Shown one piece after another: positions 48,839 to 60,234 of a DNA stretch of 64,000 nucleotides. The stretch covers positions 496,001 to 560,000 of the forward strand of contig JACGCN010000007.1 in assembly GCA_014905825.1 (NCBI GenBank), written 5' to 3'. Made by a program: the position numbers and the translations under genes. Every line of letters begins with the position of its first letter. Position 1 is the stretch's first letter. The notes under the pieces were generated by a model. The model did not search any database and was not told the DNA's origin. It saw only the letters and a program-made list of their open reading frames with translations. Source of the stretch: Lyophyllum atratum (lineage: Eukaryota; Basidiomycota; Agaricomycetes; Agaricales; Lyophyllaceae).

Positions 48839-51825
48839 ATGGCTGAAGCCCCCCAGGACGCTCACGATGAGCACAAAGAGAACGGAACCCTCGAAGTGAA
48901 ATCCGAGGCAGAAGCTGTCGTTGACTCATCGACGAAGATCAATGGAACGAACGCTGTTCCAAATGGCACAACTACTACTCATGACAAACACCAGCGGGAT
49001 CCTGATGCACAAGACATGGTCATTTCATCTCTGCGCTCTCAAATACAGGACCTGTTTACTCAGGTCACTGAACTCAATGGCAAACTCGTCAAATCGTACG
49101 ACAGAGTCTCTGACTTGGAAGATGACTTGCACATGGCATCCGCCACCGTTCGCTCGACATCGCTCAAGGTATCGCAACTAGAGTTAGAGCGTACACAGCA
49201 TCTGTCTGCGCTGGACACCGGGTTATTGGTCGAGAAATCTCATGTCACCTCGGAGCTCAACCGTTTGATGGAGAAGGCCACCGAGGAAGCTGCTCAGCGG
49301 GGCCAGGCAGAGACTGCACGTCGGGATATTGAAAAAGACCTCGATGACCTCAGCGCGACGCTTTTTGGACAGGCTAATACGATGGTCGCCGAGGCCCGCT
49401 ACGCGAAATACCTCAGCGAGCAGAAGCTCGCCGACGCGGAGAGTGCCTTGAAAGGCGCGGAGGAAGCTGTTGGTGTGATGCAGCAACAGATGCAGGCGTT
49501 TCAGGCGGAGAAGGAGGAGGCTGAACGAAAGGCTGAGGAAGCTTTGGTGGCGATGGGCAAGGGCAAGCATAAAGAAAGGCGTGGAAGCAACAACTTAACG
49601 CGTTCAATACGCCTCCTCAGCTCGCATCTCCCCTATCAAGAATTTATGCTTTTCGTGGCGCATCTGCGGTCTGTACACCCCTCCTCCCCGCAGCCCCCTG
49701 CCATGACTACCCTATTACCCTTGCCATTCCTCGCGAGGCTCCTAAACGAAGACTCGTCAGTATAAATCATCTTGCATTATCATCCTACATTCTGACATAT
49801 AAGTCTCATAGGGAACCCACTGTGCGGCTGGATCTTGCGCCTTCATTAAACTGGCTCTCCCGCCGTTCCGTGCTTTCTGCTGTCCATAACGGGCAACTCA
49901 TCATAGAGCCCATGTCGTCGGCTGCCCTTCTCCAAGAATCCAGCGTCCCTGGTTCCAGCAATAGCAGCAGTACCATCTCGTGTGCTTTGTGCGGGACCCC
50001 TATATTCCCCACCCAGGAACCCAGCCATAGCCACCCCCGCCCACAACCCCCGGTCCTCGGTCACTCCAACTCAAACTCGATGTCGTGGTCCGCCTCCCTG
50101 TTCAAGAAACCCTCACATTCGACGAGTTACTCAATCTCGTCGAACAACTCACAACCACCAACCCCCCCTCCTCGTAGTCAAACCTTTCAACAAACGCTAC
50201 CACCCCAAATCTACATCTTCAGACTGGCCTCACCAGCGTCAAACACATCATCTCTCCCGATATCCTCTCTGCCGATGAACAGAACAACTACTTCCAACGC
50301 CTCTACTTCCGCATCGTCCCACCAAGCTGACTACACCTCTAACACCTCAAGTCCTACCACGCAATCATCGACGATCTACCCCCTATGCACGAATAACTGG
50401 TGCCTCTCCCGCCTCCGCACCACATGCACCCTTTGGGCTTTCGTGCGCACGGGTATTGTCGAGAAGGTCTGGGAAGAGGAAGTCCCGACACTACTCCCAG
50501 CGACGATTTCCACCTCACCAACTGGGGAGAAGCCACCCATACCCCCTCGACGCAGAGGCATATGGGGCATGGCAAGCGCACTCAGCGAACGCGCCACCAG
50601 CTGGGGCGAAGGGGACAAGGACAAGGCGAAAAAGGCAGCACAGACCCCACCACCGCCACCACCAGAACCAAAACCGGTCGAACGCAGACGGATGCCCCCA
50701 CCCCCAGCGTCCACTCGAACCGCAGCACCCGTACCCGCAAAACACGCTGTACCCCCGCCTCTACCCAAACGCAGCGAAGTACGCCAACCCACGGACAAGC
50801 CACTACCTGAGACCACTCTTGCACCCGCCCCCGCAATGGAGTCAGCCGCGTCTTCGAAGGAGCAGCCGACATTGCCGCTGCGACCGCCGCGCAGGCCAAT
50901 TGCACCTGCGAGTGTGCCTCTCCCCGAGTCGCGTCCGCATACTCCCGTTGCCAGTCCTATCCCTCCTTCCATAACTCCTGCTGCTGGTGCCGCTGCCCCC
51001 GACAGCCCTGTGCCGCCACCACTTCCGAGACGAGCTGCTGGGCGTGCTCCCCGGACACTCGCGGATGGCGGGTCTCGCCCCGTTACGCCCGTGATTAGTG
51101 CTACGGAACCTATCGCTGAGCCGAAGGATGAAGGCGGGGGTTCAAAGGTTGAGGAGACGATGAAGGTCGAGGGAGACGCGAAGGCCGACGGAGACCAGAA
51201 GGTTTCACCGACGACCGATGGCGCTGGTCAAGAAGGTTCGGCGGAGACTCCTGCTCCTTCCGCTGGTAGCGAGGCGCTGGCACCGGCACTGGCAGCTGCA
51301 GCAGAGGAAAAGCCGGAGAGTGGATCTGCCCTGACGACTCCTGCTAATGAGTCCGAGGTATTCGTGGATGCGGAAACGACGCTTGATCCCGTGGCTGAGG
51401 AGAAGGAGAATAAGGAGGCCTCTGCTGATGCGGATAGTAAGCCTGTGCAGAAGGTGGAGGAAAAAGAGAAGGCGGAGGACGTCCCCAGTGCTACAGACCC
51501 CGGCGTGAACGGCGCTGACGCTAAGCCTTCCGGAAAGATTGAGGATACGAATGAGGAGGCAGTAAAGGGAGATGAAAAGAAGGTCGAGGAGAAGGAGGCA
51601 ACTGTCGAGGAGCCCACGCCGATGTCTCCCGAGGACGAAAAGGAGAAGTCTGTGGTCGTGGCTAAGAATGTCAAATCTAATGACGACGACGATGAGACAA
51701 AGGCCGATGACGAGAAAGAGGCTTACGTGGGAGACGCGACATGGGAGGAGCGGACGTGGAAGGAGATAATTCGGCTGAGAGAGGAGATGTTCTGGGCGAG
51801 AGTTGGTGGGCTCAGGCAGGAGTGA
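48839..51825 (+). CDS. SEC2: Sec2/Rabin8-type Rab guanine nucleotide exchange factor
   Basis: Two exons (48839-49755, 49812-51825) give 976 aa. Residues 60-250 form a long parallel coiled coil (MVISSLRSQIQDLFTQVTEL, RDIEKDLDDLSATLFGQAN, MVAEARYAKYLSEQKL); the phrase ATLFGQAN plus MVAEAR is the Sec2 GEF signature that opens the yeast Rab Sec4. After the intron come RLDLAPSLNWLSRRSVLSAV and a possible zinc site CALCGTPIFP, a Ser/Thr-rich part, and the conserved block TIYPLCTNNWCLSRLRTTC followed by LWAFVRTGIVEKVWEEEVP. The remaining 450 residues are disordered, first Pro-rich with SH3-type motifs, then very rich in Glu, Lys and Ala. The role is polarised exocytosis: activation of the Rab on secretory vesicles moving to the hyphal tip. 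The C-terminus is much longer than in yeast. Confidence 0.88.
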
Positions 51826-52128
51826 AGAAGACTACCAGTGCCATGGACAGATGACGGCCTCGACTAGGCTACATTTCTTTTTCACCCATTTTACCTATGT
51901 TGCATAACTATATATGATACCCATGTTCAGAACCTATTACCACCACCACCACCATTCATGGCCATTGCACTGCCACCCACAACGTAAGAACCAAGATGAA
52001 GATAATTTAAAAATGTATTCCAGGGTAGATTTAGTCTGTTGTTTACATTTCGTATTTTGCTACACTCATGCTTTCGGGGAACGCATGTAATATCAGGGAT
52101 CCGGAGATTCGCCTGCAATTCCGGGATT

Positions 52129-53494
52129 CTATCGCCCGTCCACGATCCAGCGCTCGTGTCGCTTCACGAGCTCCCCGATGATGTCCTCCTCGATCTCCTT
52201 GACTTGGTTGGTGGCGGGATTAGGGATGGGGGCAGGGAATGGAATCCGCAGCCATGTCTCGACGAAGGTCGACGGGGACGGGCTCTCGAGTTCTTTGTCC
52301 GCGGCAGGCTCGGTGTCCGCGCCTGCTGGGAGGGGCGGAAGGGACTTCCGCGATACGAATACGACTTCGTATTTGCGCCGGTGGAGGTCGTTTCCGATCA
52401 CTACTTGGTGACCGTAGCGCTCGAGTGCAGCGCGTGCTTTGGGGACTAGGAGGTCCCCGTCGGTTTCCAACTGTAGGGTGATAGGTAAATGACGCTGGAT
52501 AGAGTATGGCGTAGACGGACCTTGAAAGAAACGATAAACCCTTCTCCCCTCGTCCATTCGGTCACCATGGGCTTTAAGATCTTCGGGACTTGGTCCATCT
52601 CGATATGCAGACTGCCTTTGCCTGATTGGATCTTATGTTCTGACTGTTTGTACTTCATCAGCGCTTACTATGCCTTGGCAATTGGGAGGGCACTAACCAT
52701 CTTCTGTCGTGGAAGGAAGAAATCGCTGACTGCAGCAGCAAGGTAGTACATCGCCTTCTTTCCTAGGACGGAGAGTTCCTGGGTAACAGCTCGGAGAAGC
52801 CATAAATAATCGTTAACCGTGACAAAGGTCATGGTGTGAAGTGTCCCCGCTGTGTGCACCGACTTGTATGTAGTCAGGACCTCGAGCAGGTCCTCGCGCA
52901 TGTTCTTGGTCACGCAGATATCTGGAGTGGAGTTAGAACCATCTTTCGAGGGCTCGATCTCCAGGAAATCTAGGAATGGATTGGTCGAATGGGAGTAATG
53001 CCTGCTGAAGGGCTGCAGACTAAACTGCCGATGCATGAATATGACGGCATATCCTGCCTTCAGGAAGTACTCGGCAGAGGTAGCACCTCGCGTTCCTGCG
53101 GAGCAGAACCGTATCAGTCAGCTAGTTTATCATCTTGATAGAAGATTTCGGAGGAAATCGCACCAGCGCTGAAGTTGTCCAAGAAGCGCACTCTAGATTG
53201 GCGGAATGAACATCAACCAAGCTGTTTAGGGCGCGTTACAGTTGAACGCTCACACGTTGAGCTCCAACGGCACAGTTGTACCACCACTCTGAGTAGATCC
53301 TGTCAGCCATTCTCCTCCTTTGAATCGTGATTACTGCGTACCGTCACCAAGACGACATTCCTGCCTTCCTTAGCCTGCCTGGCCACGAATTCCCTGACGC
53401 CTTTAAGGTTGTCCTCGAGAGAAGGAGGCGGTGGTTGTGTCGCGAAATACTCCTCTGCCGAAAACGACGTGGACTCCGAGTCCTCAGCGGCCAT
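52129..53494 (-). CDS. CAB2: Phosphopantothenate-cysteine ligase (PPCS)
   Basis: Six exons (53494-53342, 53288-53254, 53192-53164, 53095-52698, 52643-52521, 52470-52129) give 359 aa, the normal size of the eukaryotic enzyme. Motifs in order: VLVTSGGTTVPLE, VRFLDNFSAGTRGATSAEYF, the loop YYLAAAVSDFFLP with SEHKIQSG, and near the end LERYGHQVVIGNDLHRRK. The enzyme joins 4'-phosphopantothenate to cysteine, the second committed step of CoA synthesis, in the cytosol as a dimer; the eukaryotic form uses ATP rather than CTP. Three splice joins fall inside conserved motifs and restore them exactly, so the exon model is secure. It converges on SEC2 and is divergent from the Ras-like gene, with about 510 bp between start codons. 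Confidence 0.95.
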
Positions 53495-54005
53495 GATGAT
53501 TTCTGGGTAGTGGACGGCTACAGTTATCCACCCAGGAAACCGACCGCGATGGTAGAAGTAATGGGCGGAAAGGACCCAGGTAGCAGTTGTGTGTGGATCG
53601 GTGGTGGTTTGGAAGGATGTTAGTCACGGTCAGTGGTGGATCTGACTTGAATTGCACCATCATGCCATATCTTGCATTCAAGACACAAAACCTTCTACAC
53701 GACATTTATCTACAACCCGAATCAACGTGGAGGTCATCTGTTGAAATGTCGTCCAATGTCACCATCCTCGCTCACTGGGCATCTATAATCTAAGATAATC
53801 TACACCGTGACATCAGCGTCCTGACAGCACCATGCTCTCTCCTATACACCTTCTTCTGCCGTAATACACCTGGAGTCTCAGGCTCACAGCTATGGAGTTC
53901 TGACAGGCCATCAGATGCAGTGTATGCCGGCCGTATAGTATGGTCCTTGTTTGCTGTGCCTCCTCGGTGTCATAGGCATAGTGGTGCCCACGCTCGTGGT
54001 TCAAC
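53495..54005. other. Divergent promoter region, CAB2 / Ras-like gene
   Basis: No gene is recognised in these 510 bp, which must serve both start codons. Confidence 0.5.
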
Positions 54006-54878
54006 ATGACCACCAGTGAACCTCTGCAAGAATCTTGGCGTATCCTTCTGGTCGGCGATGGTTGCGTCGGGAAGACCTCTCTTGCCCATCGAGTGAGTGC
54101 CACCCTGTGAAAGCGACAACCTCCAACCTTCGTGTTCATTCCGTGTCCTAGTTTCAACACGACACTTTCAGTAAGGATCACTTCTCAAAGACTTCATTCA
54201 ACTAATTTGCGAAACAGTACCGGTAATCCGTGGTATTGCATGCGCGTTCGGAACTAGGGACGCTTATCCTCTGTTGGTCAGAATATAGAGATTGATCCAA
54301 CCTTAGACCAAGTCTACCACAAAGATATTCTCATAGAGGGAGCTTCCGTCAAGACAAAGTTTTTGGATACTTGGCCAAACCAAGGTGGGTAGGATATACT
54401 AAGACGAATTCATAACGGTTTCATAACAACTATGGATGGACCCAGCTTGCTTCACGAGGGTCAACTACCTAGTCCAGTTTGTCATTACACTTCATAGTGG
54501 TTACTTTTCGCTCAATATGTCATCAGAGAAGGACAAGCATTCATTATTGTCTACTCTATTGGAAGCCGATACAGCTTCGAAGATACTGTCAGTCATTGCA
54601 AGACTATCCGCCAAGCGAAGCGGGACCCCAACGTGATATCTGCACTCATAGGGAATAAATGTGATTTGACGACCGAGAGAGAGGTGTCTACTGAGGAAGG
54701 TAGAGCACTCGCACGAGAGCTGGATTGTGACTTCTTCGAAACGTCTGCCAAAACCGGAGAGAACCTCGAACTTGTCGTCACAACTCTCGTCCGGCGTCTC
54801 AGGTCGAAGCCACCTACGAAAATTGAGGCTAGAAAGCAAAGTTCTGGTTCCTTCTTACAACTCTTCTGTTGTAAATAA
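54006..54878 (+). CDS. Ras-like small GTPase with altered G3 motif
   Basis: The first four exons are clear: 54006-54092, 54152-54170, a 5-nt exon 54218-54222, and 54282-54384. The last exon (about 54498-54878) is also clear. A 14-nt exon at 54446-54459 is a guess that keeps the frame and gives 202 aa. G1 is VGDGCVGKTS, the effector region DPTLDQVYHKD, G4 GNKCD and G5 ETSAKTGENL. G3, normally DTAGQ, reads DTWPNQ, so the catalytic Gln and switch II Gly are displaced or lost; GTP hydrolysis may be slow. The segment QYVIREGQAFIIVYSIGSRY matches Ras-family proteins. The C-terminus LFCCK has two cysteines for lipid attachment instead of a clean CAAX box. It is probably a membrane-bound signalling switch of unknown pathway. 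Confidence 0.78.
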
Positions 54879-54910
54879 AGCTACTAGATTTTAACCTGTC
54901 ATGATTCACC

Positions 54911-55170
54911 TTAAACTCGTTTGCCAGTGCCAGTGTACTTGACCACATAGTAGAGGGACAGCAGACCGTATCATTTGGACAGAGCTTACAATAAGTGTTC
55001 AAGTGTTCTGGGCCACTCACAGCACCGCGTTCGATCATGTTGATCAAGATCCAACTAGACTTGTAGAAGACATGAGCGGACCAGGTTCCAACAAACGCAA
55101 CATTTCCTCCACCAACCGCATTGACGTCCTCGGAATAGATATCTATGGTGGTGGCAGCTTCAGATCCGGT
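54911..55170 (-). pseudogene. Truncated copy of the LVIVD-repeat gene
   Basis: The minus strand reads FVGTWSAHVFYKSSW then ILINMIERGAV, which matches FAGSWSSYGLFKSGW and ILINTIERGAV at the end of the complete gene at 58400-60234. The donor after the ERGA codon is kept (GTGAGT), and the last exon is also present as YVVKYTGTGK before a stop at 54911. However, the acceptor before it reads AC instead of AG. Upstream exons are missing. It is therefore a 3' fragment left by duplication, 3.4 kb from its parent and in the same orientation. Confidence 0.82.
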
Positions 55171-56166
55171 GACTGCAATAGCGTCTTTAGCTCTAGCCCA
55201 CGAAAAATAACAGTTGAGAGGAGGTGACCCGTCTTAGCATGGTGTTGAAGGAGGAGAAGAAGTATTTTTGGACTGGTCAGATCTTGTCTGAACAATCGCA
55301 ATATTAATGCCGTCCTGTACGGCAAGTTCTATATCAAAAAGCCACTTCGCTCTGTAGAGACCTATACCTCTATTAGGCACACACCTTGACGTGGAGGATG
55401 ACCATGTACACGCATCGGATCACGATAGCCACGATCCTCAAGCTCCGTATGATTGACTCGAGATAACGACTGCCGATGGTAGGTGCAGATGTTGCGATAG
55501 ATCATGCAGGGTTTTCGTCATATCGAACTAACACGGAAGGGATCTTCGGACGCCTTGTGCAGAACGGAATCATGTGCCATAGAAAAGCTGATGTCCGCCT
55601 AATCTGCTGACAATACGCAGTTTATCGCGTTCAGACTTCTAGACGATTCAGAGAGCATATGCAGCGAGTTGGAAGAAGAGCCAATGTCGCCACATATGAA
55701 GAGGTTCGAGTGATCGTGATGCAAAGACCGGGAGCCCGAACAGGTGTCGCTGGCATGCTTTGCGACTTCTCGGCCATAGTTTTTATCCCAATCGTCAGTT
55801 GACAGTGTACTTTGTTACGGGAACCGGACGCGGGAGGTACGAAACTCTGTGGTGCGTGAGGTCCATGCACATGAGATGGGCAGTTTTACCGGAGAAATCG
55901 CGGAGTCAGAAATTACACATGGCGGCACTGCCACGGCAGAATCGGGCAGATGCACCAAATTCGCAACCTTCACCTCGACAACTTGGGATGATGCCACCAG
56001 GATGCCACATGCCCTTACACGACTTATGCATGAGGACGTGTTCAGGCCGATCCATTACACATGGATCTTTGAGGACTTCTGATAGTGTTGTATCAGTTTA
56101 ACGACCATAGAAGTCTAACCGCTATCTCTGTGTTGCACATTCACGCCTTAACGGCAAGAACACATC
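55171..56166. other. Stretch with possible unassigned coding pieces
   Basis: Plus-strand frames 55659-55796 (with EEVRVIVMQRPGARTG) and 55849-56082 (with FTSTTWDDATRMPHALTRLM) are protein-like but show no family I recognise. The opposite strand is also open over part of the region. They could be two exons of one gene or a decayed one. Confidence 0.25.
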
Positions 56167-57994
56167 ATGGCGCCAATACTACTACAGACTCCGCAGCGCA
56201 CGATGATGAAGGAAGACACCAGCACTCCGACACTAAGGAATACCGACATTGTGATCCTGTAGGCTCCTTCGCCCGGCTATCGTAATTCGCGCTCACCGTA
56301 CATTCCAGTATTACGGGTCTAACAGGCGCGGGGAAGAGCCAGGTATGCAGATTAGGATCTCATAATGATAATCATATACGAAGTTGTATCTTTCCAGTTC
56401 ATCAACACCCTCCTGGGTGAAAATCGCATGATCGTAGGCCACGAAATGACCCCTTGCACTACCGAGCTCGATTATGCTGTCATCGATCCAATCCCTGCCA
56501 ATGGCAGCCATCTTCCGAGTCTCCCAGGTCGCCGTCTGGTTATGGTCGACACTCCAGGTTTCGATAATGGATATGAGAAAGATACTGATATTTTGCGCCT
56601 GTTGGCTCTGTGGCTCGAGTCAGCGTAAGTTTCACCCTGGTCACTCCCATAGGCGCTCTTAACCAAGTGTTGAAGTTATGGTAATGGCATTACATTTGGT
56701 GGAGTTATATTTCTTCACGACATATCTTGCGGAGGCCGCTCTTCCATCTCCTCTGAGGCTATGACCCTATTGCGTCTTTCGTTTTCCCGCTCCAAAGAGA
56801 TTTTCCAGAGGATTATGTTCGCGACTACGAAATGGGAAAGACTCGAAACTATTCCAGATGTGGGCGAAAAACGTGAACAGGAATTGCAGGCTACCAGCTG
56901 GAAGACCTGGGTCGACAACGGGTCCAAGGTTCATCAATACAGAGATACGAGTCGTAACGGTGCTTGGAACGTCGTCAACACCCTCCTCGGATCCGTTGCC
57001 GCAAACGACGAATCTGAAGCAAAATCGAGTTTTGATCATCGGCAAGGAGTTCAGAAAGTACTTGCTTGCTTGGGAAAATCTGAGCCTAATCAACGGGGCG
57101 CCAGGAGTTTGAGGAATACCGACATTGTGATTCTGTGCGTTTCAACTCATTCTTCGATTTACCAGCGCTCATCGTATATCCCAGTATTGCGGGGATAACA
57201 GGCGCCGGTAGAAGCCAGGTATGCAGATCAAAATTCGGTCTGAATTCTAGCATTTACAAGGTGATGCCCTCTTTCAGTTCATCAACACCCTCCTGGGTAA
57301 GAATCGCATGGTCGTCGGCCACAACTTAACCTCTTGTACCACCCAACTCGATTATGCCGTAATCTGCCCAATCCCTGGCAGTCATCATCTACCAGGTCGC
57401 CGTCTAATCATTGTCGACACTCCGGGTTTTGATAACGCCGAAAAGAATGATACAGAGATGTTGCGACAGTTCGCTGCGTGGCTCAAGTCAGCGTAAGTTT
57501 CAACATGGCCATCCCAGTAGATTTGCTTAAACAAGTATTAAAGATTTGTCAACGGCGTCACACTTGGTGGTGTTATATACCTTCAGGACATCTCCCGTGG
57601 TGGCAGCTCTTCCATGTCCCCTGAGGCTATGAGCATACTGCGTTACTCTTTTTCCCGCTCGAAAGGGGCTTTTCAGAGGATTATTCTCGCGACCACGAAG
57701 TGGGCAAGAGTTACTCCTGAGGAAGGCAGACAACGTGAAGAGGAATTGAAGGCTACCCGCTCGAAGACCTGGATCGACAACGGGTCCAAGGTATACCAAT
57801 ACCGGGACACTCGTGATGGTGCATGGGATATGGTCAACATCCTCCTCGATTGTGTTGAGAATGATGCTGGCAGAGGCGTCCAATGGGAAGGCATTAGCGA
57901 AGAGCTCCAGAAAGGGGGCGGGCGATCCCAAGAATTTGTCTTCTCTCAAATTATTCGGCTAATCATTGCGTTATTTGGATCAGGTGGAAAGTGA
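56167..57994 (+). CDS. Two-domain P-loop GTPase (AIG1/septin-like), internal duplication
   Basis: Seven exons (56167-56258, 56309-56342, 56398-56624, 56676-57134, 57185-57218, 57278-57492, 57544-57994) give 503 aa with no stop between the two halves. Each half repeats the same order: LRNTDIVIL, a P-loop, FINTLLGxNR, a switch with CTT, G3 VDTPGFDN, then GGVIxLxDIS, RSKxxFQRI, and TTKW in place of the NKxD motif. The P-loop is GLTGAGKSQ in the first half and GITGAGRSQ in the second, so the second lacks the Walker A lysine. Exon borders are at the same places in both halves, which shows a tandem duplication that included the introns. The family is widespread in mushrooms and of unknown function, though relatives act at membranes or in immunity. 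A reading as two genes is possible, but the second half has no start codon of its own. Confidence 0.83.
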
Positions 57995-58399
57995 ATTGGG
58001 GAAGATTGAGGACTTGAAGTTCGTGCCCAGTAGCTATTCCTATCACCTGCTCATTAAGAAATAAAATATTCGACTCCTTTCGACTGGCGTTTGGCACGGG
58101 GCCCATGTGTCAGAGATGTTGGGTGCTATCTTGGTCGAGTCATTTGACCGCCCATACCTATTAATAGCGGTGATAAGGGTGAACCGAGAATGAGGAGGGA
58201 GCCCTCACTCGACAGCTCTGTTTTGAACCTGGTCTGGGGTCGACTAGGTACCCCGAGATCACGACTCCACAGTCAGCATGGCTGTGACAAGTTCTTTATT
58301 CCTCCTGACATCCCTCATTTACAAAAATACAATCATACAGTCTGCCATTTCTCCACCTTCTTCACCCTTGATCGTCATACCAAGTCCATTCCCACAAAC
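57995..58399. other. Spacer between convergent genes
   Basis: Joint 3' region of the GTPase and the LVIVD-repeat gene. No motif is seen. Confidence 0.55.
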
Positions 58400-60234
58400 C
58401 TATTTGCCAGTGTATTTGACGACATACTAGAAACGAGCTCGTCAGAATTAGCGGACGAATGTCTAGAAGCGGTACTTACAGCGCCACGCTCAATCGTATT
58501 GATCAAGATCCAGCCAGATTTGAATAGGCCGTACGACGACCAGGATCCCGCGAAGTCGATTAGTCCTCCACCCTCCACATCATCGTCCTCAGGGTAGATA
58601 TCAAAGAACCCAATCTCGTGCACACCAGCACCCGTCGGGTCAAGCGGGATGGAGCTGACGTCCAAGATCCTCAGGCCAGCGCCGTAGTTTGACTATGCGG
58701 AAACAACCTGTAAGAAGGCGGATGTCGCATCATATTTGAATGAACTCGCCTGGTAGGACCTGCCATTTGCGATGTACTGGTTGTGGTCGATACCCTTGAC
58801 GCTCGTCTTGTAATGGCCGGTGAGGACGGGCGCTTTGAGGTTGCTGATGTCCCAGATATAGGTGACGGGGAAGCCATCGGCGGCAAGCCCAGCTGCGTTC
58901 ACCTCATCTAGCTCGTCATCCAGAAGAAGGTAATGCTGGTTGTTCGGGTCAAGAACCCATCTGAATGCCATGCTCGGTGACTCATGCCTGGGACGACCGA
59001 GATCAAGAAACTTACCCTTGATGAGTATAGCTAGCGCCGACGTAGCTCGTGTTGGAAATGATCGTTGCGTTGGCCTTGTTCGTAACATCTTCACAGCTCC
59101 ATCAGGTGTAGTTCGAAGCGAATACTAGACGGTAGCTTACCGTAAATCGTCAAGGAGTTCTCGTTGTAGCCATAGCAGATATCTTTGCCTTCGAAATTCT
59201 TGTCAGGCCCACGATAGAGAAGACATTGTGCACTAGTAGAAGAATCAGCTGTGGAAAAACGGCAATTGGTGGCTTTTGACTCTTACTCATGAACATATCC
59301 ATCCTCGGCCTGGTAGCCCATGAGCGTCGGGTTGGAGGGATCCTTGATGTCGATGAAAACGAGTCCTCCAGCGAACTGGCTCGTACGAGGCTGGCTGCCC
59401 ACCGAAACGACGTACGGAAGTTCAGGGTTAACAACGACGTTGTGGGTGCGGCCAATGGGCAGCCCGCGGAAGATGGCGGCATCCTTGATAGAGTCGAAGG
59501 TCTTGGGCTTCTCCTCTTTCTTGATCTCCAGAAGTTTCTTGAGATCGAAGAACTGGATGTGATGGTTTTCGGCTTCGGAACCGATGACAGCAATGTCACC
59601 AGACACACGGATCTCTGTACGGGTGACGTATGAGCAGGCGGACTCGGCCCTGAGATGAAAGGGCACGACAAACCTCTCCAGATCTTTGCCAATGCACCCT
59701 CCGTCCGAGGAAGTCGGCCCAGGTAGTCAAGCTCTCCTTTCTCACTAATCTCGGCGAAAGCCGCGCCGTCTGCTTGGGCGATGATTGCAAAGTCGCGTCC
59801 CTTATGCGTCCACCCCCAGCTTGAGCTATTAGCTTGTCAGTGTCTATATTTAGGCTGATAGGTTCGAATGATATACCTGCCCTCTCCAGTCCCACTTCCT
59901 AGGTCGGCATGCGACTTGAACGAATATAGGTCGATATTGCTGCACTTGAATTCGCCAGCGCGACCTACAAAGACATGATTGAGCGCCAAATCAGGTAATC
60001 GCGTAATGAAAGAGAAGACTTGCCATCAACGCAGGGAATGAATGACAACGGGCGATGCTTGCGAGAATCGTACGCTCCAGCGGCCCTCCGGGCGTCGAAG
60101 TGCGCGGTCTTGTTGCGCATAATGGCGTCATGGACCTTCCCGCTCCGGTAGGCTTCGTTAGTGGGAGGGTTTGGGATAGTCTGTGCGAAGGCACCAGTGG
60201 CTATAGCCAGAGTCCAGAGAGGTAGAGACCGCAT
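58400..60234 (-). CDS. Secreted LVIVD-repeat (choice-of-anchor B type) protein
   Basis: Nine exons (60234-60024, 59964-59877, 59825-59674, 59614-59287, 59232-59141, 59088-59016, 58960-58750, 58692-58480, 58426-58400) give 464 aa. It starts with a signal peptide (MRSLPLWTLAIATGAFAQ), so it should enter the secretory pathway. Beta-propeller-like repeats follow: SWGWTHKGRDFAIIAQADG, EIRVSGDIAVIGSEAENHHI, LVFIDIKDPSNPTLMGY, ICYGYNENSLTIYDVTNKAN and YIWDISNLKAPVLTGHYKT. A metal-binding look is given by GYVHDAQCLLYRG, SYTHQGWVLD and GIDHNQYI, each with a His near the repeat edge. It ends GWILINTIERGAYVVKYTGK. Bacterial relatives are surface proteins of unknown role. Two introns use GC donors (60023 and 58749). 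A truncated second copy lies at 54911-55170. Confidence 0.92.

Noticed and set aside
50062..50390. A second frame within SEC2 with protein-like phrases (TFDELLNLVEQL, SYHAIIDDLPPMHE)
   Set aside because: It has stops and no start, while the main frame carries the conserved TIYPLCTNNWCL block directly after. It may be chance in a Ser/Pro-rich region.
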